Shown: positions 1-13,341, counted from the first letter of the stretch. The stretch: DNA of 64,000 nt from Proteromonas lacertae (GCA_002245135.1 NGBS01000892.1:39191-103190), one strand, 5' to 3'. Notes: a model not told the origin generated them from the sequence alone. A program made the numbers and translations.

Positions 1-73
1 TGATTCTAAAATCTTATTGGTTGAATTAATAACTGTCATTTGCTTTTAAAATCCAGTTATAAAGCAAAATCAG

Positions 74-3000
74 ATGGCTGATCCTAGTTGGACTGAAGTA
101 CCAAATGTTATTAGCTCTGTCTTCTTCATTCTAGCTATCCTTTTGTTCAGTAAACAAACTAGTGCAAAGAAGGGTAACTTGTATAGCTTATTTTTTTAAT
201 TGTATGTAGTTATGGATGTTTAGGTATGTTGATATGTGTGATAGTAACGTGGGTTAGTGTACTGACTTCGGATATGCATGAATTACTAGGATATGATTAT
301 GGTTGGTATTGTGTTCCAATATTTGTTGTTGTTGGACTAGTAATCGGTGTGGTATATCCTAATAGCTTTATTCTTCAATAGGTTTTAGCTGTTATTGTAA
401 AGATGGAAGGTATGCCACAAATGGTAGGTCTATTAAATGCCTTTGGTGGTCTTGCTGCTGGTATTGAAGGTGTAGCTGTCTTCTGTTCCGAAAATGCTGA
501 ATTTGCTTTACTACCTATAGCTAAAGAAGGAGTAGCACCAGTCAGTAGAATACAATTCTGGTTCTTGATGGTATCAATCATCGTAGGTGTTGTAACATTC
601 GTTGGATCTTTAATCGCCTGTGCTAAACTCAGTGGTTACTTCAAAAAGTCTATATTTGATAATCTTAGCAATGTAGTAAAAGCATCCATCACTGTATTAT
701 GTTTCATCATCTTCATTGTGTTAATGATTTTAGCATACATCAGTGGTTATCACTTTGAAACAATGGCCAATGGTTTGCCAGCAGTAGTAAGAGGATATGC
801 ACACGGAATGAGAAACATTGGATGGGTATTTATCTTATTGTTAGTCATATTCTCAATATGTTATGGTTTTATCTTCGTTGTTCCAATTGGTGGAGCTGAT
901 ATGCCTGTTGTTATCTCCGTATTGAACTCATTCAGTGGTTTATCAGGTTGTTGTGCTGGTTTTATGTGTAATAATGATTTATTAATTACTACAGGTGCAT
1001 TAGTAGCAAGTAGTGGCATGATCTTATCCTATGTTATGTGTGTTGGTATGAATAGATCCTTAGTGAATGTATTAGCTGGTGGATTTGGTAGTTCATCTAA
1101 ACCAGCTGCTAGTAGTAACAATGCTGATAATCAAGTAGAAGAAATCAATAAGAAAGAACCAGTAGAAACTAATGAAGATGAAATCTGCGAATTATTAAAG
1201 AATTCTAAAGAAGTAATGATTGTTCCAGGTTATGGTATGGCTCAAGCTCAAGCCCAAAGACCAGTTGCTGACTTAACTAAAGCTATGCAAGACTTAGGCA
1301 TTAATGTGAGATTTGGTATTCATCCAGTAGCAGGTAGATTACCAGGACATATGAATGTATTATTAGCTGAAGCCAATGTACCTTATGATATAGTCTTTGA
1401 AATGGAAGAGATTAATAATGAGATGGATGAAGTAGATGTATGTTTTATCATTGGTGCAAATGATACAGTCAATCCACAAGCTGAAGAGAATCCAAACTGT
1501 TCTATTGCTGGTATGCCAATTATTAAAGCTTACAATTCAAAACATGTTGTTGTATTAAAGAGAGGTAAAGGACAAGGATATGCTGCTTTAGATAATACAT
1601 TATTCACTAGAGACAATGCTAGAATGTTATATGGAAGTGCTGATAAAACAGTAGCATCATTAGCTGATAAAGTTAAAGCATTAGCTAGTAAAAATGGTAA
1701 TGCATTTGGTGGAGCTGATGGTGAAAATCCATTAAGTCCAACAACTGCTGAAAAAGAAGAAAATATGAAGAAGAAGAAAGAATTCAAAATGCCTGATAAA
1801 TTCTTCAAAACCATTGGTATTCCAAGAGAACAAGGATTTAATAATGAGAATCGTGTAGCAATGACACCTGATGTTACTTTGAAGATGTTAACTATGGGAT
1901 TTAGAGTAATAGTTGAATCTGATGCTGGTGTTGGTTGCCATTTTAGCAATCAAGAATATATCGATAATCATGCTGAAATCATGGATAAACAAGCTTTATT
2001 TGAGAATGCTGATATCATTATTAAACATAATGAACCATCTACTGATGAAATAGCATTATTACAACCAAAACATGTATTGATCAGTTATGCTAGTCCTGAT
2101 TCAAGAAAAGACTTATTAGAAGCTGTTAAAAACACAGGTGCTAGTTGGATTGCTATGGATAAAGTCCCAAGAACAAGTGCTGCTCAAAAATTAGATTCAT
2201 TAAGTTCCGCTGGTAAGATTGCAGGTTATAGATGTGTAGTTGAAGCATTATCTCATTATCAAGGATTCTTTAGTGCACAAATCACTGCTGCTGGTAAATA
2301 TCCACCTGCTCAAGTATTGATTATTGGTGCTGGTGTTGCTGGATTAGAAGCAATTGGCGCTGCTAAAGCTTTAGGTGCTAAAGTATACTGTTTTGATAGT
2401 AGAGCTGAATGTAAAGAACAAGTTGAATCAATGGGTGGTAATTTCTTAACAATTAATATTCAAGAATCTGGTGCTGGTGCTGGTGGCTATGCTAAAGTCA
2501 TGTCTAAAGAATATGTTGATGCTGAAATTGCTTTATTCAAAGAGAAAGCTAGAGTATGTGGTGTTGTAATATCAACAGCTGCTATTCCAGGAAGAAGAGC
2601 TCCAGTATTAATACCAAAAGATACAGTTGATGTAATGCAAAGTGGTTCAGTTATTGTCGATTTAAGTGCAAGATCAGGAGGTACTTGTGAATTAACAAGA
2701 GCTGATGAAGTATATGTGACTGATAATGGTGTTACTATAATTGGTTATGTTAACTTCTCAGCAAGAATGAGTAGAATCTCCAGTGAGATGTATGCTAATA
2801 ATATCTTCAGATTATTAGAAGAAATGAGTTTGAAAGAAAAGAATGCAAGTGCTGAAACATTCAGAATTGATACTGAGAATAAGATTGTTAGAACTATGTT
2901 GGTTACTCACAATAATGAAATAACTTATCCACCACCAAAGGAACTAACAGCTGCTCCACCTCCAGCTGCAGCAAAGAAAGACGATACAAGAGCAGCAACA

Positions 3001-3402
3001 GGTACTAAAGATAATGATGCTAAGAAAGATGAAGGATTAAACCCAACTCAACAATTGATCTTTGAATTAGTGTTATTCATCATTGCAGCTGTATTATGTG
3101 TTGTTTTCTGCATTTGGTTCCCTAATGTTTTCAACAGACATTTATTAATCTTGGCATTATCCTGTATTGTAGGTTATAACAGTGTCTGGAGTGTTGCTCC
3201 ATGCTTATATACTCCTTTGATGTCTTTAACTAATGCTATATCAGGTGTTGTTATTTTAGGAGGAATTACACTTATTTTAGATAGAACTAAGTTATTATCA
3301 GCATGGTTAGGATTGATTGCTGTATTTGTTGCTTCTATTAATATTGGTGGAGGTTTCTGTGTTACTCAAAGAATGTTGAATATGTTCCAATCAAAGAAAT
3401 AA
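74..3402 (+). CDS. Proton-translocating NAD(P) transhydrogenase, beta-alpha fused form
   Basis: Integral membrane enzyme coupling hydride transfer between NADH and NADP+ to proton movement. Three exons (74-180, 210-351, 382-3402) joined across introns of 29 and 30 nt give 1,089 residues. Splicing restores the family motif GNFYG..GML near residue 36 and EGMPQMV..LNAFGGLAAG after intron 2. Order seen: beta-type membrane helices (about 1-310), NADP-binding domain III with GYGMAQAQAQ (about 367), NAD-binding domain I with GIPREQ..ENRVAMTP (about 561) and Rossmann GAGVAGLEA (about 732), then alpha-type membrane helices (about 977-1085). Beta-before-alpha fusion is known from Entamoeba and apicomplexans, whereas animal NNT is alpha-first. 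The ATG at 74 gives a membrane-helix start; a farther upstream exon cannot be excluded because the window edge is close. Cellular location (mitochondrion-related organelle or vesicle) cannot be read from the sequence. Confidence 0.95.
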
Positions 3403-3562
3403 ATTTAAAATTTTATCCAATAATTTATTATATAGCTTAAATGTGTTTCATTTTATGAAAAATAAAATGCTGATTCAAATTTATTATTATTATTATTTCA
3501 TTATTGTTATAAAAATTATATTATGTGTTGTGTGTTATTTTTGGTTTTAAATAACAATAAAA

Positions 3563-4909
3563 TTACATACAATTCTTATTTATCCACTTATCTAAAACAC
3601 TAAATCCATTATTCTTCAAATCGAATTTCATATTCAATTCACTTAAACATGAAATTATTCTATTATATAGAAGAGAAATATCTGATTGAATGATTTTCTG
3701 TTTATTAGAATTACACCATTTGAGAAATTTCAATAAAAACAACAGAAATATATGTGATTCTTCACTGTTTATTATCTGAAATATATCATCTACTTCATAG
3801 TCAAATATAGCTAAATACAGATTAAACATAATTATTGGATTAAAATTATTCATTATTTCTTCATTATATGTCTCATTAACTATAAATACAACAAATATAA
3901 TCATTTATATACATTTTATATAAAATATCAAATCAATATATAAAACATCATACATTAGCTGATCATTATTAATATATTCGTAAAGAACTAGTTGTAAAAA
4001 AGACGTTTCATCATCCAATGGAAATAAATTTACTACTTTTGCAAATAAACTATCACTAGAATCATTATTATCATCATTAACTGATGTAATTATTAGTAAA
4101 GTATAATAATAAACAATATAATAATACAATTGCGATGATTTATCCACAAATAATGATAATTTCATTGTATTTATAATATCATTGACTGGTATATTTATTA
4201 TATTACTATTTGTATTTGAATAATAATCAATTATTATTCTGTAATAACATTTTATTATTTTTGTTGAAATGTATTTGTAATTAGTATTACATATCTGCAA
4301 ATTGTTTAACATTATACTCAATATTTCGGTGTATGTATTTGTATATTCAACATTCACTATGTATTCATCAGTTTTTATTAAATTATAAAAGACTCTTAAT
4401 GAATTTAATGTGAATAATTGACTGATAGAAGTGTGTAAAAGTTTTATAAACAATTCATTCAGCTTGAATAGATAATATGAAAATATTTCATCAGATGGAT
4501 TGTAATTAATACCTAATATAGGATGTTTACCTTCAAATCTACGTTCTTGACGAAGTTTCAGAAAGTAATAAGATGGTAAAAATGTGTAATTCTCTACATT
4601 AAACAGTAAATCAATAAATGTTTTGAATTCATTCTCATTATCTTTTAATGTCAATAATATTACCAATATACACCATGTAGTCGATAATTGAATTACTTTA
4701 GAGGAATTATACAATTTCTTTATCTATATGAATTAAATTTATCATTATACTATTTCATCATAGCAATTTTTATTGTATGAAACAATATAGTGAATTGAAT
4801 CTTTCTCAAAAGTTTTACTTGTGTAAGATTGGCACATATCATTACAAAAATACAAATAATCATTATCTGATAGTTCATTAAGAATTTTTAAAGTATTTTT
4901 ATCATCCAT
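3563..4909 (-). CDS. Unrecognised helical protein (weakly Lines-like)
   Basis: Three exons (4909-4751, 4723-3913, 3879-3563) joined across introns 4724-4750 (27 nt) and 3880-3912 (33 nt) give an open frame of 428 residues, starting MDDKNTLKILNELSDND. There is no signal peptide. Leucine/isoleucine-rich stretches such as TTWCILVILLTL and ESHIFLLFLLKFLKW alternate with polar loops, suggesting an alpha-solenoid. The C-terminus, ending FSVLDKWINKNCM, faintly resembles the C-terminal region of Lines/LINS1 proteins, but I would not name it on that. It is convergent with the transhydrogenase (160-bp gap) and divergent from the phosphotransferase (142-bp gap). The coding call is strong; the function is unknown. 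Confidence 0.75.
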
Positions 4910-5051
4910 AATGCTTTATAACAGAATATATTGAATATCAAACATGTTTGATTCTTTTTTCTTGAATTTTGAATTTCTCATCATTTAATGCAAATTTTTC
5001 TATAAAAATGTTAAAATCAATAATTTCATGTCTTAATCCATTGTTATATAC

Positions 5052-7903
5052 ATGGCCAGGTAATACTCTAATGTATAATTATATCTCTCTTCTTATTTAG
5101 TATTGTTTCATTGATTTTACTTGTCAATTATTATGGTACAATAAGAATTAATAATCATTCTTTCTTTAGAGGATGTGCTGATAGTTTTTGTGATAATATA
5201 GCTGATAAGTCATTTTCTCACATATTATGTAATGATAAAATTGATGTTGTATATACATGGGTAAATGGTTCAGATCCAATTTGGCTAAAATCAATGTTGC
5301 ATTACAAACACATCTATGAAAAAAGAAAACTAGAAGAAACAATGAATGATACAAACCAAATCAACTTATTCATGGCAAATATATCAGAAAAAGATCACAA
5401 TATTGATAATAGATTTAGAGATATGGAAGAACTAAAATATTCAATCAGATCTTTGTTCAAATATGCACCATGGGTTCATCATATATATTTAGTCACAGAT
5501 AATCAAATTCCAAACTGGTTAGACTTATCAAAATCATCTAAAATTACTGTAATTACACACGATCAAATATTTCCAAATAAAAGTCATCTACCAACTTTCT
5601 CATCACCAGCAATAGAAAGTCATTTACATTTAATCCCAAACTTATCAGAATACTTCATATATTTTAATGATGATGTATTTTTAGGTAATTATATATATCC
5701 TGATGATTTCTATACTAAGAGTAGAGGTTATAAAATCTATCAAAGTTGGGATCTACCAAAGTGTCATGAAGGTTGTTTATATAGTTGGTTAGGAGATGGC
5801 TTTTGCGATAAATTATGTAATACAGCTGATTGTAATTATGATGGTGGAGATTGTGAGAATAGTGTAAAAACAGATACTCCAATTAATTTAAATCCAATAC
5901 CAAATATTATATCACCTCATTCTGGTTATAATAATATTAATTATACTCCTCAACCAACAATGAAACAAAAATTACAATGCAGTACAGGATGTATTCCAAC
6001 TTGGATTGGTGATAAAGTATGTGATAATAATTGTAATAATTTACAATGTGGTTATGATGGTCCTGATTGTGGTATTGAACCGATAATCAATGATTTACCA
6101 TTTATTAAGTTTGAGGATGATATTTATAATTATACTTTGGAATATGAAAATGAGATTTTTAGTTTTTATATTCCATTAGAAGAGTATTTAAATGAGAGTA
6201 GTAATGTTATTAATGGTTATTATTATAATGAAGAATGTTTATATCATGTAAGTTATTCTGAAGGTTATAAGACATTGATATTTGTTATTGATCCATCGTA
6301 TAGAGTTGAATCATTTTCATTTATTGTTGAATTGGAATTTGATACAAGAATATCATTTTTATTTTATTTTTATTCATATATTAATTTCTTTAATATTAAA
6401 TTATTTACGATATTTATAATTATACAATATATTTAGAAAATGTGAAACCAAAGAAAGATATTCATTTGAAAAGTAATAATTCAATAATGATTGTTAATAT
6501 AAACACAACTTTAAATGCTCTTAGTTCAAGATTATTAGATGATAGTGATGATTATACAATGGTAGATCCAAAGACAAAAAAGAAAATCATATTTACAGAT
6601 GATCAGATAATGATGAAAGTAGCTGAATGGGGAATGAAAAAACTAAAGACAGCAGAGAATAAAGCAGATAAAGTATATTTCAATATAGTATATTTTAATT
6701 AGTTTCATCCAACTGGTTTAAGAATGCATACAGTTTATACAAATAGAGAAAATGAGAAGAAGAAGAAGAAGAAAAGTGAAACTGAGTTAAGAGTAAGAAG
6801 ATTAGATGAATCGACATACACGAAATCATTAGTTTACACCAACAAATTAATAATGAAAGAATTTGGAGCAAAGAATAATAGAAAAGTCCCTCCGCATATG
6901 CCTCACATGATTAATAAAGAAGTAATGAAAGACTTAGAAGTATAATAATAATAATAATAATAATATATGTTATTTATATTATAATTTATATTAGAAACAT
7001 TGGGAAGAAGCATTTAACATTACTTCAAGTCACAAATTTCGTTCTAATAATGATATACAATACAGTTATGGGTATTATACATATCTGATGGAAAAAGTGA
7101 ATGATAATTCAAAGATGAATTTGTATCAAGTATTTAAAACCTTTTGGGATACTAATAACGATGGTTATATTGATGATAATGAACTTTTGACTGTTTTTAA
7201 TATGATAAGTGAAGGAGATTTTACCAATAAAGCAGTGAAAGAGAAAATGAGTGATTTGTTCAGTTGTTTGAATTATGTTAATTCTACTGTAGATGAAATG
7301 AATGAGTATTTTGATAATCCAAATGTTAAATTAACGTATATATATCTTTTAATATATATTTTTCATTTAGATATGAAAATTTGAGAAGTTGTAATGATGT
7401 AATTGAAGGATTAAAGAAGAACTATAAAGATCCAATAAATCAGTATAAACAAATAATAATATAGTTTTAATAGATATGAAATCTTAAATGATAATGATGT
7501 TGGATTTGAAATGATAACAGATAACATAAATGACACAATCAAACAATTAAATTCACTCAGAAAAAGACAATCCAAATTCATCTGTATAAATGATGATATA
7601 TCTAATTATACTGAAATTATAAGGAAATTGATATATAGTTTTTATAATTCTTTCCATCCAATATGTAGTCCATTAGAATTATGTGGAAGAAGTGTGAATG
7701 AATACTTGAGAATAGATGAATATAGACATCATATGAAGATAGTGAGAAATATAAATATAATCATTTGTATTGTGATATTGACGATAATCATAACAATAAT
7801 GATCATTTATAGAAAGCCTTTTAGGAGATTATATGAGAAATGTTTGATTAACAGAAATAAAGAGAGGTTGAAACTGGAAAAAGAAAAAGATCACAAAAAC
7901 TAG
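5052..7903 (+). CDS. GNPTAB-like GlcNAc-1-phosphotransferase (Stealth family)
   Basis: Stealth-family sugar-phosphate transferase. In animals the orthologous group adds GlcNAc-1-phosphate to lysosomal enzymes in the Golgi. Start ATG 5052: an 8-nt exon splices (intron 5060-5100) to a type II signal anchor, MASIVSLILLVNYY. Domains in order: CR1 IDVVYTWVNGSD; CR2 with ELKYSIRSLFKYAPW, YLVTDNQIPNWL and YFIYFNDDVFLG; two Notch/LNR modules (C-x3-C..GDGFCD..C..DC..GGDC and a second copy); CR3 with PPHMPHMINK; a canonical EF-hand loop DTNNDGYIDDNE; CR4 with FICINDD and SFHPICSPLEL; and a C-terminal membrane helix before a basic tail. Further introns: 6673-6702, 6940-6994 (contains an ATA repeat), 7336-7370, 7443-7473. 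One junction near 6348-6436 lacks a GT donor; a GA donor at 6348 is the phase-correct option and gives about 856 residues. Confidence 0.92.
6348..6436 (+). other. Putative intron with non-canonical GA donor
   Basis: The frame ending at the TAG at 6434-6436 must be joined to the frame starting AAT GTG AAA CCA at 6439. No GT in the required phase lies upstream. The bases GAATATCAT at 6348 match the donor of other introns here (GTATATCAT at 8392) except GA for GT. Splicing 6348-6436 restores phase. The removed segment is extremely AT-rich and would otherwise encode an implausible phenylalanine/isoleucine-rich stretch. Confidence 0.45.
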
Positions 7904-7996
7904 TTTATAATTATTGTAATTATGATATTTACTTTTTTTCTTATTTTTTGAGTTTGAAAGTTTGAAAATGTCAAACCTTTTCGTTTCAAAAAACAA

Positions 7997-9890
7997 ATGG
8001 GAAATGAAAAGATTGGATGTAAATATGAGTTAAATTGTACTTCTGTGAGATGGGCCAAATATTTTTGTCGTATATCTTATGAATATAAACTCTACCTAGT
8101 TAATTTTCATGAAATTAACACTATATACAATCATTTTATAGCCTCAGTCGAGTATATTAATTATAATAATTTTATAAATATTTAGATTCGATGATCCTAA
8201 GCATATTAGGGTAGGTAATTTCGCATCTCATTTTCACCTACACTGTCATAAAATTATAAAACAGATATTCAAGCTTTTTCGTATATTTGCTAGTAAGTAA
8301 TTTTTATTAGCTGATGAAAAACTAGACTGGGATGATTTTTTCCAACTAATGTTATGTTTATCATGTGCTTCTAAATCTTGTACATTATTTTGTATATCAT
8401 CTATTTTATATTAATTATCATTAGTGTTTATAAATTCTTTTCCTGAAATGGAATTTAATAAATTGTCGTTAGTTAATATAAAAACTTGTACCGATATGTT
8501 AGATACAACAGTTGAGTGTAATGCACAAGTTGGTGTTCATTTCCACAAAATAGATTCAAACAAAGATGGTTATATTACATTTCATCAACTATTAGCTTTA
8601 ATTGGAAAATTTAAGAAATTATATGAACCGCTGTTTGAATTGAGAGAAGAATTATACACTACTTTTATACCCAAAAGAACTGTAATTAAAATATTAAATC
8701 GTAAGTATAATTTAGATGATATTTTAACTTACAAAGCTAATCATAATGGTAAATATCGTCCTTTATCTTGTTGTGAAAATTTTCATTTATTATTGACTGG
8801 AGAATATCATCCTGATCGATTTGATTATTATGATGACTATAAAATCGATAAATCTGTAAGTATAATGGCAACAACACCTTCACCTGTAAATAAAGCAATT
8901 CTTGTTCAATTGAGTGAAGTTGATGAAGAAAGAATAAATAATAAAGATGTAAATCTTGATACTACAACTGCTACAACTTCTAAGAATGATAAAACCTGTA
9001 GTTATAGTGCAAGAACACAGCGTGAATCAGAATCTCAAGCAAAATCATCAAAATCAACTGGTCATACTACTGCATCTAACATTACACCAACAAGTTTAGA
9101 TAATAAAATGACAAACATAAAATTGAATGGAAATAATAATAATAATTGTAATAATACTATAGTATCACCGGCTTCATTAAACGCAAATACAATCAATAAT
9201 AATATATTGCCAATAACATCTAGTAATCATTGTCAAAATAATTTAACATTAAATATGACTGGTTTTTCATTATCACCATCTCCTACATTACGAGGCAAAT
9301 CGTTAATTTCTTCGCCAATGAATGCGAATAGTGAAATATCACTTGAAACTTTAATTAGACAATTGGTTAGAAGAAAAAATCCATGTAAATATTTACCTCC
9401 CAAAGTGGCGTTTAATGTTCAAGCGTTAAGTAGGATATGTAATAAGAATGATGAGATAGAAATGTATTATATAAATTGTTTTCCAAGAAATGCTCGATAT
9501 ATTCCGAACAATACAAATGAATCTGCTAGTTTTATGAGTCAGAATGGATGCATAGATCATTTTGGAAGTAGTAAGTTAAAACTAAGCATGCCAAGTTCAA
9601 ACAATCCTCTAATGAGTGGTATTGGTGCTTTAATGAGTGATAGAGATTTATTAAGGAAAACTTCAGTTGATTCCACTAAGAATATGAAATTATCATTATC
9701 TCCACCACATAGTATTCTGAGAAGAACTCAGAAAAATTCGCAATATAGAAATACAGCATTGTCGGTAGATACTGCTCCCTATAAGGTATCATTAGCCAAA
9801 AATGCATTAAGCACACCTCATGGTAAATCTACACTCAAAAAAGTTGTATTTTCATATAGTAAAGAAGATTCAGCTGAATCTGCCGATTGA
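7997..9890 (+). CDS. EF-hand-like/TM family protein, copy 1
   Basis: First of four tandem paralogues. Exons 7997-8069, 8100-8151, 8186-8280, 8311-8391 and 8425-9890 (introns 30, 34, 30 and 33 nt) give 588 residues. Parts in order: N-terminal WAKYFC motif; the WDDFFQL stretch running into a hydrophobic, probably membrane, segment; EF-hand-like loop DSNKDGYITFHQ (Gln instead of Glu at position 12); PLFELREELYTTF; ILNRKYNLDDI; YRPLSC; EYHPDRFDYYD; then a long low-complexity Asn/Ser/Thr-rich tail with the SILRRTQKNSQYRN motif. The EF-hand intron of copies 2 and 4 is absent here. The family was not recognised. The membrane segment and EF-like loop suggest a calcium-related membrane protein, but that is inference. 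Confidence 0.85.
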
Positions 9891-10051
9891 TTGATTTTTT
9901 TGTAAATATATATTTATAATATACATATATGTACTCTAAATAATCTCAATAGTATTTTCTGATGTTTGTCTTTTGGCTAGTTTAACTACAAACGAAGTTA
10001 CAAAAACCATCAATTTGTAACGGATATTGCATACAATAACCAATTTTTATA

Positions 10052-11627
10052 ATGGTGAAACCTGTCTTACACACTTTAGATGATACCTCTTTGAAATTTG
10101 CAAAATACTTTTGTCGTATGTTACCTTATTTTTTATTTTTTAGTGAATCATTTTGAAATTGACTATATCTACAAAATTTTCACCAAATTATTAACGTATA
10201 AAATCATAGTTATTATTCTAGTCCTGAAAATCCTACATTTGTAAACAGTTCCTCACTAATAGCATATATTCACTCAACAGATATAGAACTCGTCAAGCAC
10301 TTACTATCACTTTATCGTATTTTATTATAAGTCATTTATATTATTTTTAGCCGATAAGAAGCTTACTTGGGATTTTTTCTTTCAATTTACCCTTTTGTCT
10401 ACATGCTCATCAACTATAAATCTTTTTTATTGTATAATATCATATGTTTAACTATTAATTTATAGTATTTATTTTTGCATTTCAAGATGTAGAGTTTAAT
10501 AGGATATCTTGGGATAATATAAGACAAGCATCTCTTGTACTAAAGACTGTTACTGATTGTGGAGTAGTTTACAAACAAGAATTTGGAAGATGCGATGTGT
10601 ATTTTCTTACATTTATTAATTATAATATTTAAATAGAAATAATGATGGTTTTTTGACATTTCAGCAGTTTATCCTACTAGTAAGCAAAAATAAGTCTGTA
10701 TGGAACCCAATTTGTCTTTTTCGTAAACAAATGCATGAGCATGTATTCCATATAGATCAAGCTGTGTTAATATTAGAAAGACGATTGAAATTGCCTGAAG
10801 TAAAGTTGTATCAAAAGTATCACAATAATCAATTACCGAAATTAAGTTGTTCTAAAAGAATTAGTTTGTTATTAGCATCAGAGCCTCACCCACTACTATA
10901 CAGTTTTGATTATTTAAATGAAACTAACACAAATTGTGATGGGAATAAAGTAGATGAATTATCACTTGAATCATTAACAATGGCTTGTTTGTATTGCGTA
11001 AGACCTTCAACATCTGTATATCGTCTGGTATTCAATACCGATTCAATCTCAAGGATTTTGACAGGTGGAGTTGATGATATTGATATGTATTTTATGAGTA
11101 GAGTAAAGAGATTACCACTAAATGATATAAATAATAATGGACAAGGAAACACATCATCAGCAGCTCCAAGTAGATCTAATTCAATCACTAAACCATTACA
11201 ACAGCGTTTATCAATAAAAGAAGGTGATATGGTTAAAAAGAACTCAATATTAAGAAGAAGCACCTTCACAACCATGACTCCTGTTCATAGACCAAGTGCT
11301 TCACCTGGACAACTTCCTTTATCTGCAGAACGAACTAGAGCAAGTGGCTATTATGTGCCTAGTAATTTAGTATCTAGACAAACAAGTGTAAATCAAAATG
11401 GCTTGTTATCAAGGCAAACAAGTAGTCAACCTACTGCTAATAATAATGCAATAAATGGAAATAATAATTCTGACTCACCTAAAAAAGCACTAGTTCCTCC
11501 GTTGAATCAGATTAATACACTTAGTTATGTTAAGAGTGGTAATGATCCTATTACTCCCCATTTAGTTTCGCCATCTTCTCCAACACGAATTGTTGTATCT
11601 TCTAGAGCTAATACTCACAATGTTTAA
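10052..11627 (+). CDS. EF-hand-like/TM family protein, copy 2
   Basis: Six exons: 10052-10115, 10144-10195, 10222-10316, 10351-10431, 10466-10598, 10637-11627 (introns 28, 26, 34, 34 and 38 nt) give 471 residues. It begins MVKPVLHTLDDTSLKFAKYFC. The WDFFFQF region and the hydrophobic segment after it precede the EF-like loop DVNNDGFLTFQQ, whose codon 2 is split by the fifth intron. Downstream are WNPICLFRKQ, ILERRLKLPEV, LPKLSC, SEPHPLLYSFDY, and a Ser/Pro/Asn-rich tail with SILRRSTF. The first four introns occupy the same positions and phases as in copy 1. It lies 161 bp downstream of copy 1 in the same orientation. Function unknown. Confidence 0.85.
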
Positions 11628-11798
11628 CAAATATAACTCTTTATGTAAATTTAAATGGAAATAGTTATTGTTTTTAAGTTAATTAATTAGTAAAGTATTG
11701 TTTTGTATTATTTTGTTCTTTAATAATTAAAAAGTTACAAAAAATATATTCGTTTTGCTTGATTTAAATAACTGAATAATTTTTTTTTCTTTTTTTTA

Positions 11799-13189
11799 AT
11801 GTCGAATAAATCGAAGATAAAAAGTCTACCAGAGCTGGATAAGGTTTCTATAGAATTTGCTAAATATTTCTGCTGTATAGTTTTCATTTTATATGCTTCC
11901 AGTAAACAATTATGATATAGAGACTCTTCATAATGTTTTCAATAAGATAGTCTCGTATACAACTATCAGTTTATCGAATAGACCTGGAGAAGAGAGAATT
12001 AATAGCAGCTCTCTCATATACCATCTTCACTGTACTAACTTCAATTTAGTTCATCACATCTTTTCCATATTCAGTATAATTATATTATCATTTATTTCTA
12101 TTAATATAGAAGATGAAATGATGGACTTTAACCAATTTTTTAGATTTATACTAGTAGTGACATCTTCTTCACTAGTCTGTACATTTTTTGGTATATATTG
12201 ATGTAATTTATTAATAATATATAGTATATATATACTCTTTTTCCAATGTACGATATAATCATATATCATGGGATGATGTAAAAGAAATAACATCAGCATT
12301 GGGTACAAGTTTTGAATGTATAAGCTCAATCCAAGCTGAATTCAAGAAATGTGATACAAATAATGATCAATTTGTCACATTTCACCAATTCATGCATTTT
12401 GTATCACATTCATTCATATTATGGCGACCATTATATGCATTTAGAGAATCATGTTGGGAGTACATAATTCCTATTGATCATGTACTTCAAATTTTAAATC
12501 GCAAAGCAAAAATGCCTGAAATAAGGAAATATCAGTTAGACAATAATGGAAAATTACCTCCACTTACCTGTAAACAGAAAATTCATAAATTAATCAGTGG
12601 TGAACCTCATCCTTACTTGTATTATTATGATAGTGGAAAAGAGGATTTATATTTAGAAAATTTAATATTAGATAGAATAAGGTTTCTATTTCCACACAGA
12701 AAAATATACAAAGTGACTTACAATATGGAAGGTGTAATTAGATTAATACCAAATATTAAGAAAGACCCAGTAGAATACTTTTATATACATTGCTTCAAGA
12801 GAAACACTAGTAATAATGGTAATTGCTCAAGAAATTGTTCAAGAATTCGTAATAATCAAGACAGTATGAAATGTTCATTGAATTTTAATGGATCTGCATC
12901 TTGTAGAAGTATTTTAAGACATGTTCAATCATCAAAAAACCAAAATGGTAATAATCAAGAAGGAGGTAATAAAATGAATGAACATATTAGCTGCTTGATG
13001 AGTCCTGATGGTACATATAGAAATTCTGTGGAATTGCTTGATGTTGATCCTTCTACGACAATTACACCTTCATCGAATAATACTACCACTAGGATTTCTA
13101 CAAATTTTACAATTAGTATGAATAATAGCCAGGTACACACTAGCATTAGAAATCTTCAAGTGAATAATCTTTCACAAAATAATCCTTAG
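11799..13189 (+). CDS. EF-hand-like/TM family protein, copy 3
   Basis: Five exons: 11799-11874, 11903-11954, 11982-12073, 12110-12190, 12225-13189 (introns 28, 27, 36 and 34 nt) give 421 residues. The N-terminus MSNKSKIKSLPELDK leads to IEFAKYFC. The hydrophobic segment follows FNQFFRFILVV. The EF-like loop is DTNNDQFVTFHQ: Gln at position 6 (normally Gly) and Gln at 12, so it is more degenerate than the others, and it has no EF-hand intron. The conserved module is present: WRPLYAFRES, ILNRKAKMPEI, NNGKLPPLTC, GEPHPYLYYYD. The tail is Asn/Ser-rich with SILRHVQSSKNQ. It lies 171 bp after copy 2. Confidence 0.85.
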
Positions 13190-13341
13190 TATTCATTAAA
13201 CAGTATATAAATAAGCAATGTGCATATATTCTATCGCCATATCATTAAATTTAAATTAACTTTTAATTTAATCTTTTATTTTAAAATTTTTGATGTTTGG
13301 CTTGATTCAAAGTTTGAAATGTTCTGTTATACATTTATTAA

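Noticed and set aside
3563-4909. Naming this gene as Lines/LINS1
   Set aside because: Only a vague C-terminal resemblance; no motif strong enough without a profile search.
6409-6436. A 28-nt GA-AG intron in the phosphotransferase gene
   Set aside because: The length looked typical, but the phase is wrong; the GA donor at 6348 is the one that keeps frame.
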